64,000 nt of DNA, from assembly GCA_013205085.1 (NCBI GenBank), contig JABMLH010000007.1, positions 209,901 to 273,900 on the forward strand, read 5' to 3'. Under the pieces are notes generated by a model. That model searched no databases, was not told where the DNA came from, and saw only the letters and a list, made by a program, of their open reading frames with translations. Positions 44,548 through 52,688 of this stretch are shown piece after piece (within the stretch, counting starts at the first letter, position 1; the number at the start of each line of letters is the position of its first letter). This DNA is from Microbacteriaceae bacterium VKM Ac-2854 (lineage in GTDB: Bacteria; Actinomycetota; Actinomycetes; Actinomycetales; Microbacteriaceae). Position numbers and translations under genes: made by a program.

Positions 44548-45726
44548 CTAGTCGGTGGCGCAGGAGCCGGAGTCGACGGCGGTGGTGAGCGTCGGCGCCT
44601 GCGCGACCACCGGAGCGAGCGCCGCGAGCGGGATGGCGTAGCCCACGTTCGCGACGGTGGTGCCTTTGCCGAACACAACGCCGGAGACGCTGCCGTCCAA
44701 CGCGAGCAGCGGCCCGCCCGAGTTGCCTTGGTTCACGTTCGAGGCGAGCGTGAGCACCTCTCGGGACGAGGTGGTGTCGCCGATGCGCAGCGCGGTATCA
44801 GCATCCGCCACCACTTCCGCCGGTTCCAGCGTCAGCGGCCCGCCGAACGGATACCCCGCCACGATGCCCTGGTCGCCGGCGAGTACCTCCGGATCCAGGG
44901 GCAGCGCGGGAGCGTCGAGTCCGTCGGTCGCGATCACGGCGAGGTCTTGCACCGCATCCACGTAGACGACCCGCCCGGAGACCGGCAGCTCGCCCGGCGC
45001 CTCGACCACCGGGTCCGTTACACCCGCGACCACGTGCGCGTTGGTGATGATCCGGTCCGGCGCGGCGACGAATCCGCTCCCCGTCACGCCGACGCCGCAC
45101 TCGTACGCATTGCCCGTGACCCGCACGACGGAGGCGCTCGCCGTGGTGATCGCCTCCTGATCCGTCGCGATCGACGGGATGCTCGGCGCCACGGTCGGGC
45201 CGTCCATCGCCTCGACCAACCAGCTGGTGCCGGTGTCCACGACCTGCGAACGCACCTGGGCGAGCAGGCTGCGCACCGGCTGCGGCGTGAGCGCGTCGAT
45301 CGACCGGATGACGCTGGATCCCGCGAGGGAGGTGGACAGCAGCGGGATGCCGAGCACACCGATCGAGGCGGTCACCATCACCCAGACCAGCGCGGCGATC
45401 GCTGTGCCGGCGATGCCTCCGGCGACGCGATCGATCCAGCCGAGCTTGACCTTCGTGATGCCGCGCCGGAACATCCCGCCGACCGCGTCGCCCAGCGAGT
45501 AGCCGACGCCGATCAGCACGATCGCGGTCACCACAACAACGAGCACGCGCCATTCGGCTCCGGCCCAGCCGCTCACCAGTGGCACCGCGAAGTAGGCGCC
45601 GATCGCGCCGAGGACACCGCCGACGAGTCCGCCCACCGTGCGCGAGAACCCGCGACCCAGCCCGTTCGCCAGGGCGCCGAGCAGCGACAGCACAACAACG
45701 ACGTCGACGATCGAGGAGGTGTTCAC
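44548..45726 (-). CDS. MarP-like membrane serine protease
   Basis: A 392-residue protein with four N-terminal membrane helices (CvpA-like, residues ~5-130) and an extracytoplasmic trypsin-like protease. The catalytic triad is visible: His231 in ITNAHVV, Asp261 in QDLAV and Ser336 in NQGNSGGPL. Cys210 and the C-terminal cysteine may form a disulphide. The layout is that of Mycobacterium MarP, a periplasmic protease needed for acid and oxidative stress tolerance through cleavage of peptidoglycan hydrolases. Confidence 0.88.
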   Translation of the reverse strand: MNTSSIVDVVVVLSLLGALANGLGRGFSRTVGGLVGGVLGAIGAYFAVPLVSGWAGAEWRVLVVVVTAIVLIGVGYSLGDAVGGMFRRGITKVKLGWIDRVAGGIAGTAIAALVWVMVTASIGVLGIPLLSTSLAGSSVIRSIDALTPQPVRSLLAQVRSQVVDTGTSWLVEAMDGPTVAPSIPSIATDQEAITTASASVVRVTGNAYECGVGVTGSGFVAAPDRIITNAHVVAGVTDPVVEAPGELPVSGRVVYVDAVQDLAVIATDGLDAPALPLDPEVLAGDQGIVAGYPFGGPLTLEPAEVVADADTALRIGDTTSSREVLTLASNVNQGNSGGPLLALDGSVSGVVFGKGTTVANVGYAIPLAALAPVVAQAPTLTTAVDSGSCATD

Positions 45727-45781
45727 ACGGCGGCCCTTTCTCGCGGTGGGTCACCCATCATGCGCCGACGCGGCTGGGAAT

Positions 45782-47059
45782 CTAGAAGTGCGCGATGCAG
45801 TACGGCGTCGCGACCGGCGCGAACAGTGCGTCGAGGTCGGGCAGCAGACTCCGATGCGCCACGGTGGCCTCACCGGCGCGCACGAGCATGGACGGCCGCG
45901 CGGTTCCCAGCAGCAGCGAACCCAGTGCTGAGACGGGCAACTCCAACGCCGGCTGCCCTCGATCCTCGCGCTCGACTTCCGCGTCGCCGTCATCGACCGA
46001 GAGCTGGAACAAGCCGTCAGCGTGGCCGAGCGGATCGTGCACGCGGATGAGGTGCGACAGCGTGATGGGAAGGTAACCGCGGGCCTCGAACGCCGCGACC
46101 GGGTCGAGGATGCGCGCCCAGAGCACGTCGTCGACGGACTCGACGGTGACCACGCGCGAGTCGCGCAGCGCCCACGTGAGCGGATCGTCGACCGGAGCGA
46201 GGTCCCAGCGCACCGTCGTGATCAGGTCGATCGCAGCGAGGAACCGCCACAAGCCGAGGTAGGCGTCTGTTCCTGCGGCGACGAGATCGATCACCTCGAG
46301 CGCGCCCTCGCCGGCGACCTTGTAGGTGACGTAGCCGTCGAGTGTGCCGTCCTCCGTGACGTGCACGGCCGCGCGAGTGTTCGGCGTCGGCACCTTCTCG
46401 CCCGGCCCGGCTCCCAACGCGGAGTCGGCGTAGCGCGACGAACGCTCCAGCGAACCCGGGGTTCGCGCGTGGAACAGCGCGAAGATCGCCGCCGTGTGCT
46501 CGCCGAGCCAGCCGGCTTCGACCACCTCGACGCGGCCGGACGGCTCGCCGATGAGGCCGAAGCGCGGGCCTGTGTCGACGCGGATCGTGCGGGTGAAGCT
46601 CGCCTTGCCGAAGCCGAAGCGGCGGTAGATGGACGCCTCGCTCGCCGTCAGCAGAGCCACCGCGGCGCCGCGCTCGGCCGCGGCGGCGAGGTCGCCGGTC
46701 ATCAACTCGCGCAGGATGCCGCGGCGCCGGTGCGTCGGCCGCACCGTGACGCCCGTGATGAGGTGGGCGTCGAGCATCCGACCGCCGACGTTCAGCTGCT
46801 TGCCGAAGGTGGCGTAGGTGCCGACGGGTACCGCGAGGCCGTCGAGGCCCTCCGGAAGTGCCGTGTCGAAGACGGAGGTGTACGACCGGCCGTCGCGGAC
46901 GACGTGGTCGAGGGTGGTGCGCATCCGCTCCGCATCGGCGACCTGGTCGTGGAATCCGGCCGATGTCGCCTGGAACCAGGCGGTCAGGCGGGCCTCGGCG
47001 ACACCCTCCTCGTCGGCGGCGGCGGGAAAGTGCACGATGTCGAATCCGGGTAGAGCCAT
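45782..47059 (-). CDS. Eis-type GNAT N-acetyltransferase
   Basis: A 425-residue protein with the three-part Eis layout: N-terminal GNAT domain with acetyl-CoA loop VTVRPTHRRRGILREL, a second GNAT-like domain, and a C-terminal SCP-like domain ending PYCIAHF, the free C-terminal Phe that takes part in catalysis in Eis. Eis enzymes acetylate aminoglycosides and lysines of various proteins; native substrates are not known here. It stands alone between the MarP gene and an unknown protein. Confidence 0.87.
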   Translation of the reverse strand: MALPGFDIVHFPAAADEEGVAEARLTAWFQATSAGFHDQVADAERMRTTLDHVVRDGRSYTSVFDTALPEGLDGLAVPVGTYATFGKQLNVGGRMLDAHLITGVTVRPTHRRRGILRELMTGDLAAAAERGAAVALLTASEASIYRRFGFGKASFTRTIRVDTGPRFGLIGEPSGRVEVVEAGWLGEHTAAIFALFHARTPGSLERSSRYADSALGAGPGEKVPTPNTRAAVHVTEDGTLDGYVTYKVAGEGALEVIDLVAAGTDAYLGLWRFLAAIDLITTVRWDLAPVDDPLTWALRDSRVVTVESVDDVLWARILDPVAAFEARGYLPITLSHLIRVHDPLGHADGLFQLSVDDGDAEVEREDRGQPALELPVSALGSLLLGTARPSMLVRAGEATVAHRSLLPDLDALFAPVATPYCIAHF

Positions 47060-47140
47060 GCCCTCAGCCTAGGGACTGCCGAAAATGACGTCGATCCGGG
47101 GTGAAAGGCTCCCGAACGGGCTCGACGGGCGCCTTCGGGG

Positions 47141-47893
47141 TCATTTCCTGCGGGACCAGCGCCCGTCGACGGCATCCTCGACCCCGGCGATCAGCGTTTC
47201 GAACGCCTCCCGCTGCTCCTCGTCGAACGGATGCGCGGCAAGTGTCCGCTGCAGCCGCTCGGATTCGCGCGTCACGGCCGCTCGCCGCGCCGGCAGCGTC
47301 GCGGCGAAGGCCACCTCGCGCAGCAGGAGCAGCAACCGCTCGGCGATGAGCGCATCCGCTGCCCGAGGTGACCACGGCTGCATCGCCCGACGCAGAGTCG
47401 TCGCGAAATCGCGCTCCGCGGCGAGCAGCCGCCAGAACCCGGCGTCGTCCATGTGCGCGCGCGGCGGGTCCGGCAGCCTGGCGAGCAGGCAGAGCCCGGC
47501 CGCGAGTTCGTCCAGTCCGGCCGCGGCGAGGAGCGTGCCCACATCGAAGGCGTCCTCGCCCAGCGTCACCGCCGCGAGCGCCGCCGCGTCGAGGGCCTGC
47601 TCATCCGGAACGTCGGGGATGAGCTCGTTCGCCGACCACCACGAGAGAAGGGGAGTACCCGCGACCGCGTACTCGCCCGGCGCGCGCTCTTCCGCGATCA
47701 GCACGTCGTAGCGGGCGGCGAGCAGAATGAGCGCGTCGCGGTCGATCGTGCTCACCCGACCCGAAACGGCGGGGATGACGAGGTGCCGACCCGAGGGCGG
47801 CACGATCTCCGCATGGCTGCGCGCGCGTGGCCCGCGGGTCGTCGCCGTGCGGATCGCCTGTTCCAACGTCGGACGGATGCTGCGGCGGGCCAT
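47141..47893 (-). CDS. Hypothetical protein, partly like the DUF2254 C-terminus
   Basis: A 250-residue soluble protein. Residues ~30-80 (IPAVSGRVSTIDRDALILLAARYDVL) look like the cytoplasmic C-terminal region of DUF2254 membrane proteins, but the membrane part is missing. The rest is helical with ARLPDPPRAHMDDAGFWRLL and repeated Arg-rich helices. It is divergent from the membrane protein at 47953 with only 59 bases between, holding a CGCTAC/GTAGCG palindrome. I cannot name a function. Confidence 0.6.
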   Translation of the reverse strand: MARRSIRPTLEQAIRTATTRGPRARSHAEIVPPSGRHLVIPAVSGRVSTIDRDALILLAARYDVLIAEERAPGEYAVAGTPLLSWWSANELIPDVPDEQALDAAALAAVTLGEDAFDVGTLLAAAGLDELAAGLCLLARLPDPPRAHMDDAGFWRLLAAERDFATTLRRAMQPWSPRAADALIAERLLLLLREVAFAATLPARRAAVTRESERLQRTLAAHPFDEEQREAFETLIAGVEDAVDGRWSRRK

Positions 47894-47901
47894 AGCCGCA
47901 A

Positions 47902-47924
47902 CGCTACCTGTGAGTCGTGTAGCG
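47902..47924. promoter_or_regulatory. Palindrome in a divergent promoter
   Basis: CGCTAC and GTAGCG (47902-47907 and 47919-47924) are perfect 6-base arms with an 11-base centre between two divergent genes. It could be an operator or a chance hairpin. Confidence 0.3.
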
Positions 47925-47952
47925 CCCCCGGCGGCGGACGTCGCGTCGAAGG

Positions 47953-48450
47953 ATGAGAATCCGTGGAGGAACGCGCTACACCTACTGGATCGTCTTCGTC
48001 GTGATCTACCTCGGCCTGGGCTTCCTGGTGCCGCCGGGCGACGGAAAACCGCTCGGGGAGTTCCTGCGCTGGCTGTTCTTCGCCGGTTTCGTGGTGTTCA
48101 CTTGGCGCTGCTTCCGCGGCGCGCAGGAGACGGATGAGCCGCGCCCGTTGTGGCGGCTGACCGCGACCTCGAGCTATTCCTACGGCGTCGGCTACCTCTT
48201 CACCCTGCTCTCGATCCTGCCGGTGATCGGCTTCACCGTCAGCCTGTTCGCCTCCTTCGGCGCAACGAACTTCCGCTGGAACGACGGTGTCTGGTTCGAA
48301 CTCATCCAGACGGTCGCGCAGATCGTCGCGATGCTGCTGTTCTACCGCTCGGCCCGACGGATCCGCGCCGCCCACCTCGATCCGCCCGTCGAGCCCCGTG
48401 ACCGGGCCCTCCGCGCGCAGACCGAGGCCGAGCGTCGCCCCGGCATCTGA
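47953..48450 (+). CDS. Hypothetical membrane protein
   Basis: A 165-residue protein with four predicted membrane helices (about residues 8-25, 33-55, 76-103 and 115-137) and a basic C-terminal tail (ARRIRAAHLDPPVEPRDRAL). No known family recognised. It overlaps in expression with the DUF1697 gene 14 bases downstream, so the two are probably one unit. Confidence 0.65.
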   Translation: MRIRGGTRYTYWIVFVVIYLGLGFLVPPGDGKPLGEFLRWLFFAGFVVFTWRCFRGAQETDEPRPLWRLTATSSYSYGVGYLFTLLSILPVIGFTVSLFASFGATNFRWNDGVWFELIQTVAQIVAMLLFYRSARRIRAAHLDPPVEPRDRALRAQTEAERRPGI

Positions 48451-48464
48451 GCCAGACTGGAGCC

Positions 48465-48992
48465 ATGACTCGCTGGATCGCCCTGCTGCGCGGCGTCAAC
48501 GTCGGCGGCATCACCGTGAAGAGCGCCGAACTCGCCGAGCTGTTCCGCAGCCTCGGCCTTGAGGCGGTGAAGACGGTGCTCGCCAGCGGCAACGTCGCTT
48601 TCGATTCCGACGAGGACGAGGCCACGCTCAAGCCGCTGATCGAGAAGGGGCTCTCCGACCGCTTCGGCTACACCGCCTGGATCGTGCTGCGAACCCAGGC
48701 GGCGCTCGCCGAAGCCGCCGCCGGGTATCCGTTCGAGCGTGAGGACGCGGTGCACCATCCGTACCTCCTCTTCGGTTCGGATCCGGAGGTGCTCGCCGAG
48801 TTGCTCACCACGATCGGAGCGACGGACGAGGCCGTCGAGCGCGTCGCCGCGGGCGACGGCTGCCTGTACTGGCGCGTCCTGAAGGGCTCCACCGTGGACA
48901 CCCCGGTCGGCAAGCTGATCTCGAAGGCGAAGTACAAGAGCACCACCACCAACCGCAACCTGCGCACCGTCGAGAAGCTGCTGACCGCCTGA
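48465..48992 (+). CDS. DUF1697 family protein
   Basis: A 175-residue DUF1697 protein: WIALLRGVNVGGITVKSAEL at the N-terminus, KTVLASGNVAFDS, and the C-terminal STTTNRNLRTVEKLL. The family is common in actinobacteria but has no known activity; a nucleotide- or RNA-related role has been guessed because of its ferredoxin-like folds. It is followed by a family C palindrome. Confidence 0.88.
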   Translation: MTRWIALLRGVNVGGITVKSAELAELFRSLGLEAVKTVLASGNVAFDSDEDEATLKPLIEKGLSDRFGYTAWIVLRTQAALAEAAAGYPFEREDAVHHPYLLFGSDPEVLAELLTTIGATDEAVERVAAGDGCLYWRVLKGSTVDTPVGKLISKAKYKSTTTNRNLRTVEKLLTA

Positions 48993-49022
48993 CGAGTGCC
49001 CGCGGCTGGCGTCCGGAACCCT

Positions 49023-49083
49023 GCTGGTCGAGCCTGCCGAAACCCGTGATCCGAGGGCCATGGTTTCGGCAGGCTCAACCAGC
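49023..49083. repeat. Long inverted repeat, family C (second copy)
   Basis: Arms of 22 bases (49023-49044 and 49062-49083) starting GCTGGTCGAGCCTGCCGAAA pair at 21 positions. The loop shares the CCGAGGG core with the copy at 25130-25198. It lies after the DUF1697 gene and before the phosphorylase promoter. Confidence 0.85.
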
Positions 49084-49118
49084 GGGACCGGACCACGTAA
49101 CCCGCCAGATGTCCGTTG

Positions 49119-49158
49119 TGTAAACGGTTCCACGAGCGAAACTCCGGACCGGTACGAT
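49119..49158 (+). promoter_or_regulatory. LacI-type operator and promoter of the disaccharide phosphorylase genes
   Basis: TGTAAACGGTTCCA (49119-49132) fits the TGnAAnCGnTnnCA pattern of LacI-family operators. TACGAT at 49153-49158 is a possible -10 with TTCCAC (49129-49134) as a weak -35, so the operator would overlap the -35. A carbohydrate-responsive LacI repressor from elsewhere in the genome may act here. Confidence 0.5.
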
Positions 49159-49219
49159 ACCTCCAGCCCGCGGCTCGCTGCGGCGGCCCCTCACCCCTCA
49201 GCGATCGGTCTGCTCCTCT

Positions 49220-50011
49220 ATGACTTCCACTCCCGACGCCACGCGCCTCGCCTCCGTGCGAGCGCTGCTGTTCGACCTCGACGGCGTGCTCACACCAACG
49301 GCGGATGTGCACATGCACGCCTGGTCGCGGCTGTTCACTCCGTACCTGGAGTCGAAGGGGATCGAGAACGGCTATACCGACGCCGACTACTTCGCCTACG
49401 TCGACGGCCGCCCACGCTACGACGGCGTGCGCGCACTGCTCGCCTCGCGCGGCATCACCATTCCGGACGGTACCCCCGAGGACGCGCCCGAGCTCGAGAC
49501 CGTCTGCGGCCTCGGCAACCGCAAGAACAGCGCCTTCAACGAGACGCTGGCCGAGGATGGCGTCGCGCCGTACCCCGGCTCGATCGCCTTCGTCGAGGCC
49601 GCCGTCGCCGCGGGCCTCGAGGTCGCCGTGGTCACCTCCAGCCGCAACGGCCTGCCGGTGCTCGCCGCCGCGGGCATCCGCGACCGTTTCGAGGTCGTCG
49701 TCGACGGCCTGCTCGCCGCCGAGAAGCACATCGCCGGCAAGCCGGCGCCCGACACCTACCTCTACGCCGCCGAGCTGCTGGGCCTCAGTGCCGCCGAGTG
49801 CGTTGTCGTCGAGGATGCGCACTCCGGCGTGCAGGCCGGCGCGGCCGGGCACTTCGGCCTCGTCGTCGGCGTCGACCGCGGCGTCGGTCGGCAGACCCTG
49901 CTCGACCACGGCGCGGACATCGTCGTCGATGATCTCGCCGAACTGATCCCGGCTCTGCCGGGACGGAATCAGGCACAGCCCTCTTTGCCCACCACCTCGA
50001 CCGAAAAGTAA
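49220..50011 (+). CDS. Beta-phosphoglucomutase-type HAD hydrolase
   Basis: A 263-residue HAD-superfamily protein. Motif I is LLFDLDGVLT with nucleophile Asp19 and acid Asp21; motif II is VAVVTSSRNG; motif III Lys in KHIAGKPAPDTYLY; motif IV VVVEDAHSGVQAG. With a GH65 phosphorylase 2 bases downstream it should be beta-phosphoglucomutase, converting beta-glucose-1-phosphate to glucose-6-phosphate. Start ATG 49220 gives ~13 residues before motif I. Confidence 0.9.
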   Translation: MTSTPDATRLASVRALLFDLDGVLTPTADVHMHAWSRLFTPYLESKGIENGYTDADYFAYVDGRPRYDGVRALLASRGITIPDGTPEDAPELETVCGLGNRKNSAFNETLAEDGVAPYPGSIAFVEAAVAAGLEVAVVTSSRNGLPVLAAAGIRDRFEVVVDGLLAAEKHIAGKPAPDTYLYAAELLGLSAAECVVVEDAHSGVQAGAAGHFGLVVGVDRGVGRQTLLDHGADIVVDDLAELIPALPGRNQAQPSLPTTSTEK

Positions 50012-50013
50012 GC

Positions 50014-52518
50014 ATGAACCCCATCACCTCCGACCCGCTCGACCGCAACCACTTCCCGATCGACGAGTGGGCCCTGGTCGAGACCGAGTTCGACGCCGCC
50101 CTGCAGGGGCGCACCGAGACCCTCTTCGCGGTCGGCAACGGCTACCTGGGCCTGCGCGGCAACCTCGAAGAGGGCCGCGACGGCTACGCCTACGGCACCT
50201 TCATCAACGGCTTCCACGAGACCTGGCCGATCCGGCACGCGGAGGAAGCGTTCGGATTCGCGCGCGTCGGCCAGACCATCGTGAACGTCCCGGATGCCAA
50301 GATCATCCGCCTCTACGTCGACGACGAGCCGTTCGTGCTCTCCGAGGCCGACATCCTGAAGTACTCGCGCAAGCTCGACTTCGCCGACGGCGCCCTCATC
50401 CGCGAGCTGGAGTGGCGCACGCCCTCCGGCAAGCGCGTCCTGATCCGCTCGAAGCGGATGGTGAGCTTCACCGATCGCCACCTCGCGCTGATCGACTACG
50501 ACGTCACCCTGCTCGACGCCGACGCCTCGGTGCTGATCTCGAGCCAGATCCTGAACCGTCAGGACGGCGTGGACGAGTTCCACGCCAACCCCGCGGCGGA
50601 GGCGGCCGGCTTCGACCCGCGCAAGGCCGAGTCGTTCCAGGATCGCGTGCTGCAGCCGCGCCTCAAGCGCGTGAACGGCACCCGCTACCTGCTCGGTTAC
50701 CGCACCACCAACTCCGGCATGACCATCGCGGCCGGCGCCGAGCACATCCTCGAGACCGAGAACGAGTGGGACCAGACCTCCCAGATCGACGACGACCTCG
50801 CCAAGCACGTCTACCGCGTGAAGGCGAAGGCCGGCGTGCCGATCCGCCTCGTCAAGACCATCACCTACCACTCCTCCCGCGGCGTGCCCGTGCGCGAGCT
50901 GGCCGACCGCTGCGACCGCACGCTCGACCGCGCGCGTGAGACCAGCCCCGAGGAGCAGTTCGCCAAGCAGCGCGAGTGGCTCGACGACTTCTGGAAGCGC
51001 TCCGACGTCGAGATCGAGGGCCAGCCCGCGATCCAGCAGGCCACCCGCTGGAACATCTTCCAGCTCGCCCAGTCGACCGCCCGCACCGACGGCGGCGGCG
51101 TCGCGGCGAAGGGCGTTTCGGGCTCCGGCTACGGCGGCCACTACTTCTGGGACACCGAGGTCTACGTCCTGCCCTTCCTCAGCTACACCGCGCCGCTCGT
51201 CGCGCGCAACGCGCTGCGGTTCCGGCAGAACATGCTGGAGGCGGCCCGCTCGCGCGCGGCCGAGCTGAACCAGCACGGCGCCCTGTTCCCGTGGCGCACC
51301 ATCAACGGGCAGGAGTCGTCGGCGTACTACGCCGCCGGCACCGCGCAGTACCACATCGACGCCGACATCTCGTATGCGCTGATGCAGTACGTCTCGGCCA
51401 CCGGAGACGACGACTTCCTCGCCCGCGGCGCGATCGACATCCTGGTCGAGACCGCCCGGCTCTGGGCCGACCTCGGCTTCTGGCGCTCGAACGGCGACGA
51501 CCACTTCCACATCCACGGCGTCACCGGGCCCGACGAGTACACCACCGTCGTCAACGACAACCTGTACACGAACGTGATGGCCCGCTCGAACCTGCGCCAG
51601 GCCGCCCGCGCCGTCGAGCTGCTCAAGGCCGTCGAGCCCGCCGCCTACGAGCGGATGGTCTCGCGCCTGCAGCTCGAGGACGGCGAGGTGCTCGAGTGGT
51701 CGCGCGCCGCCGACAAGATGCACATCCCCTACGATGCGAAGGCGGGCATCCACCCGCAGGACGCGGCCTTCCTCGAGAAGGAGCTGTGGGATCTGGAGAA
51801 CACGCCAGCCTCGAAGCGCCCGCTGCTGCTGCATTTCCACCCGCTGGTGATCTACCGCTTCCAGGTGCTCAAGCAGGCGGATGTGGTGCTCGCGCTGCTG
51901 CTGCAGGGCAACGAGTTCACGCCCGAGCAGAAGCGCAAGGACTTCGAGTACTACGACGCGCTGACCACGGGTGACTCGACGCTCTCCGCGGTCGTGCAGT
52001 CGATCATCGCGGCCGAGGTCGGTTACCACGAGCTGTCGCTGAAGTACTTCATGTCGGCGCTGTTCGTCGACCTCGCCGACCTGCACCACAACACCTCCGA
52101 CGGCATCCACGTCGCCTCCACCGGCGGCGTCTGGTCGGCGCTGGTCTATGGGTTCGGCGGTATGCGCGACCACGGCGGTCGGATCACCTTCGAGCCGCGC
52201 CTGCCGTCGGAGTGGACCAAGCTCAGCTTCCGCGTCACGCTGCACGGCACCCGCGTGCGCGTCGAGGTCGGCCAGGACGCGATGGTGCTCACCGTCGAAG
52301 AGGGCGACTCCGCCACCTTCTCGGTGCGCGACGAGTTCGTGCACGTCGCCGCGGGCAACCCGGTCACGGTCGGCCTCGGCCACCAGGGCCCCCGCCTGAC
52401 CGGCGCGCCGACCACCTCCGACATCGAGGGCACCCGCCGCGCCGACGGCTCGGTGATCACCGCCTCCATCCCCACCATCACCACCTCCAACGACCCCGAC
52501 GTCCTCACCGCCCCGTAA
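50014..52518 (+). CDS. Glycoside hydrolase family 65 disaccharide phosphorylase
   Basis: An 834-residue GH65 enzyme (trehalose, maltose or kojibiose phosphorylase). N-terminal beta-sandwich (to ~residue 270, GNGYLGLRGNLEEGRDGY), linker, (alpha/alpha)6 barrel with the catalytic Glu508 in VTGPDEYTTVVNDN, phosphate-site sequence SSSY-like YHNTSDGIHVASTGGVW region near the end of the barrel, and a C-terminal beta-sheet cap. It releases beta-glucose-1-phosphate, used by the coupled mutase. The exact disaccharide cannot be told from motifs alone. Confidence 0.92.
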   Translation: MNPITSDPLDRNHFPIDEWALVETEFDAALQGRTETLFAVGNGYLGLRGNLEEGRDGYAYGTFINGFHETWPIRHAEEAFGFARVGQTIVNVPDAKIIRLYVDDEPFVLSEADILKYSRKLDFADGALIRELEWRTPSGKRVLIRSKRMVSFTDRHLALIDYDVTLLDADASVLISSQILNRQDGVDEFHANPAAEAAGFDPRKAESFQDRVLQPRLKRVNGTRYLLGYRTTNSGMTIAAGAEHILETENEWDQTSQIDDDLAKHVYRVKAKAGVPIRLVKTITYHSSRGVPVRELADRCDRTLDRARETSPEEQFAKQREWLDDFWKRSDVEIEGQPAIQQATRWNIFQLAQSTARTDGGGVAAKGVSGSGYGGHYFWDTEVYVLPFLSYTAPLVARNALRFRQNMLEAARSRAAELNQHGALFPWRTINGQESSAYYAAGTAQYHIDADISYALMQYVSATGDDDFLARGAIDILVETARLWADLGFWRSNGDDHFHIHGVTGPDEYTTVVNDNLYTNVMARSNLRQAARAVELLKAVEPAAYERMVSRLQLEDGEVLEWSRAADKMHIPYDAKAGIHPQDAAFLEKELWDLENTPASKRPLLLHFHPLVIYRFQVLKQADVVLALLLQGNEFTPEQKRKDFEYYDALTTGDSTLSAVVQSIIAAEVGYHELSLKYFMSALFVDLADLHHNTSDGIHVASTGGVWSALVYGFGGMRDHGGRITFEPRLPSEWTKLSFRVTLHGTRVRVEVGQDAMVLTVEEGDSATFSVRDEFVHVAAGNPVTVGLGHQGPRLTGAPTTSDIEGTRRADGSVITASIPTITTSNDPDVLTAP

Positions 52519-52542
52519 GGGCGCCCCGTCCCGCGAATCTCG

Positions 52543-52570
52543 CGAATCTCGCGAAATTTCGCGAGATTCG
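52543..52570. terminator. Perfect 28-base palindrome after the phosphorylase gene
   Basis: CGAATCTCGCGAAA and its exact complement meet without a spacer at 52556/52557, with an extra partial copy GCGAATCTC just before. It lies 25 bases after the phosphorylase stop and is a probable terminator or protein site. Confidence 0.6.
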
Positions 52571-52635
52571 GGGCTGCGGACGAGATCGGCTGCCGCGGCA
52601 CCCGACCTCGTCCGCGTGGACGGATCTCGCGAACG

Positions 52636-52662
52636 TGTCACACCGCGGACCCGGGCGGTGTC
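52636..52662 (+). promoter_or_regulatory. ECF41-type promoter
   Basis: TGTCACA (52636-52642), a 16-base spacer and TGTC (52659-52662) match the ECF41 consensus TGTCACA-N16-CGTC at all but one position. The transcript would start before the GTG at 52689 and cover the oxidoreductase and the ECF41 sigma gene itself, giving autoactivation. Confidence 0.65.
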
Positions 52663-52688
52663 GTATGGGGGACAGGGAGGAGGCCACC

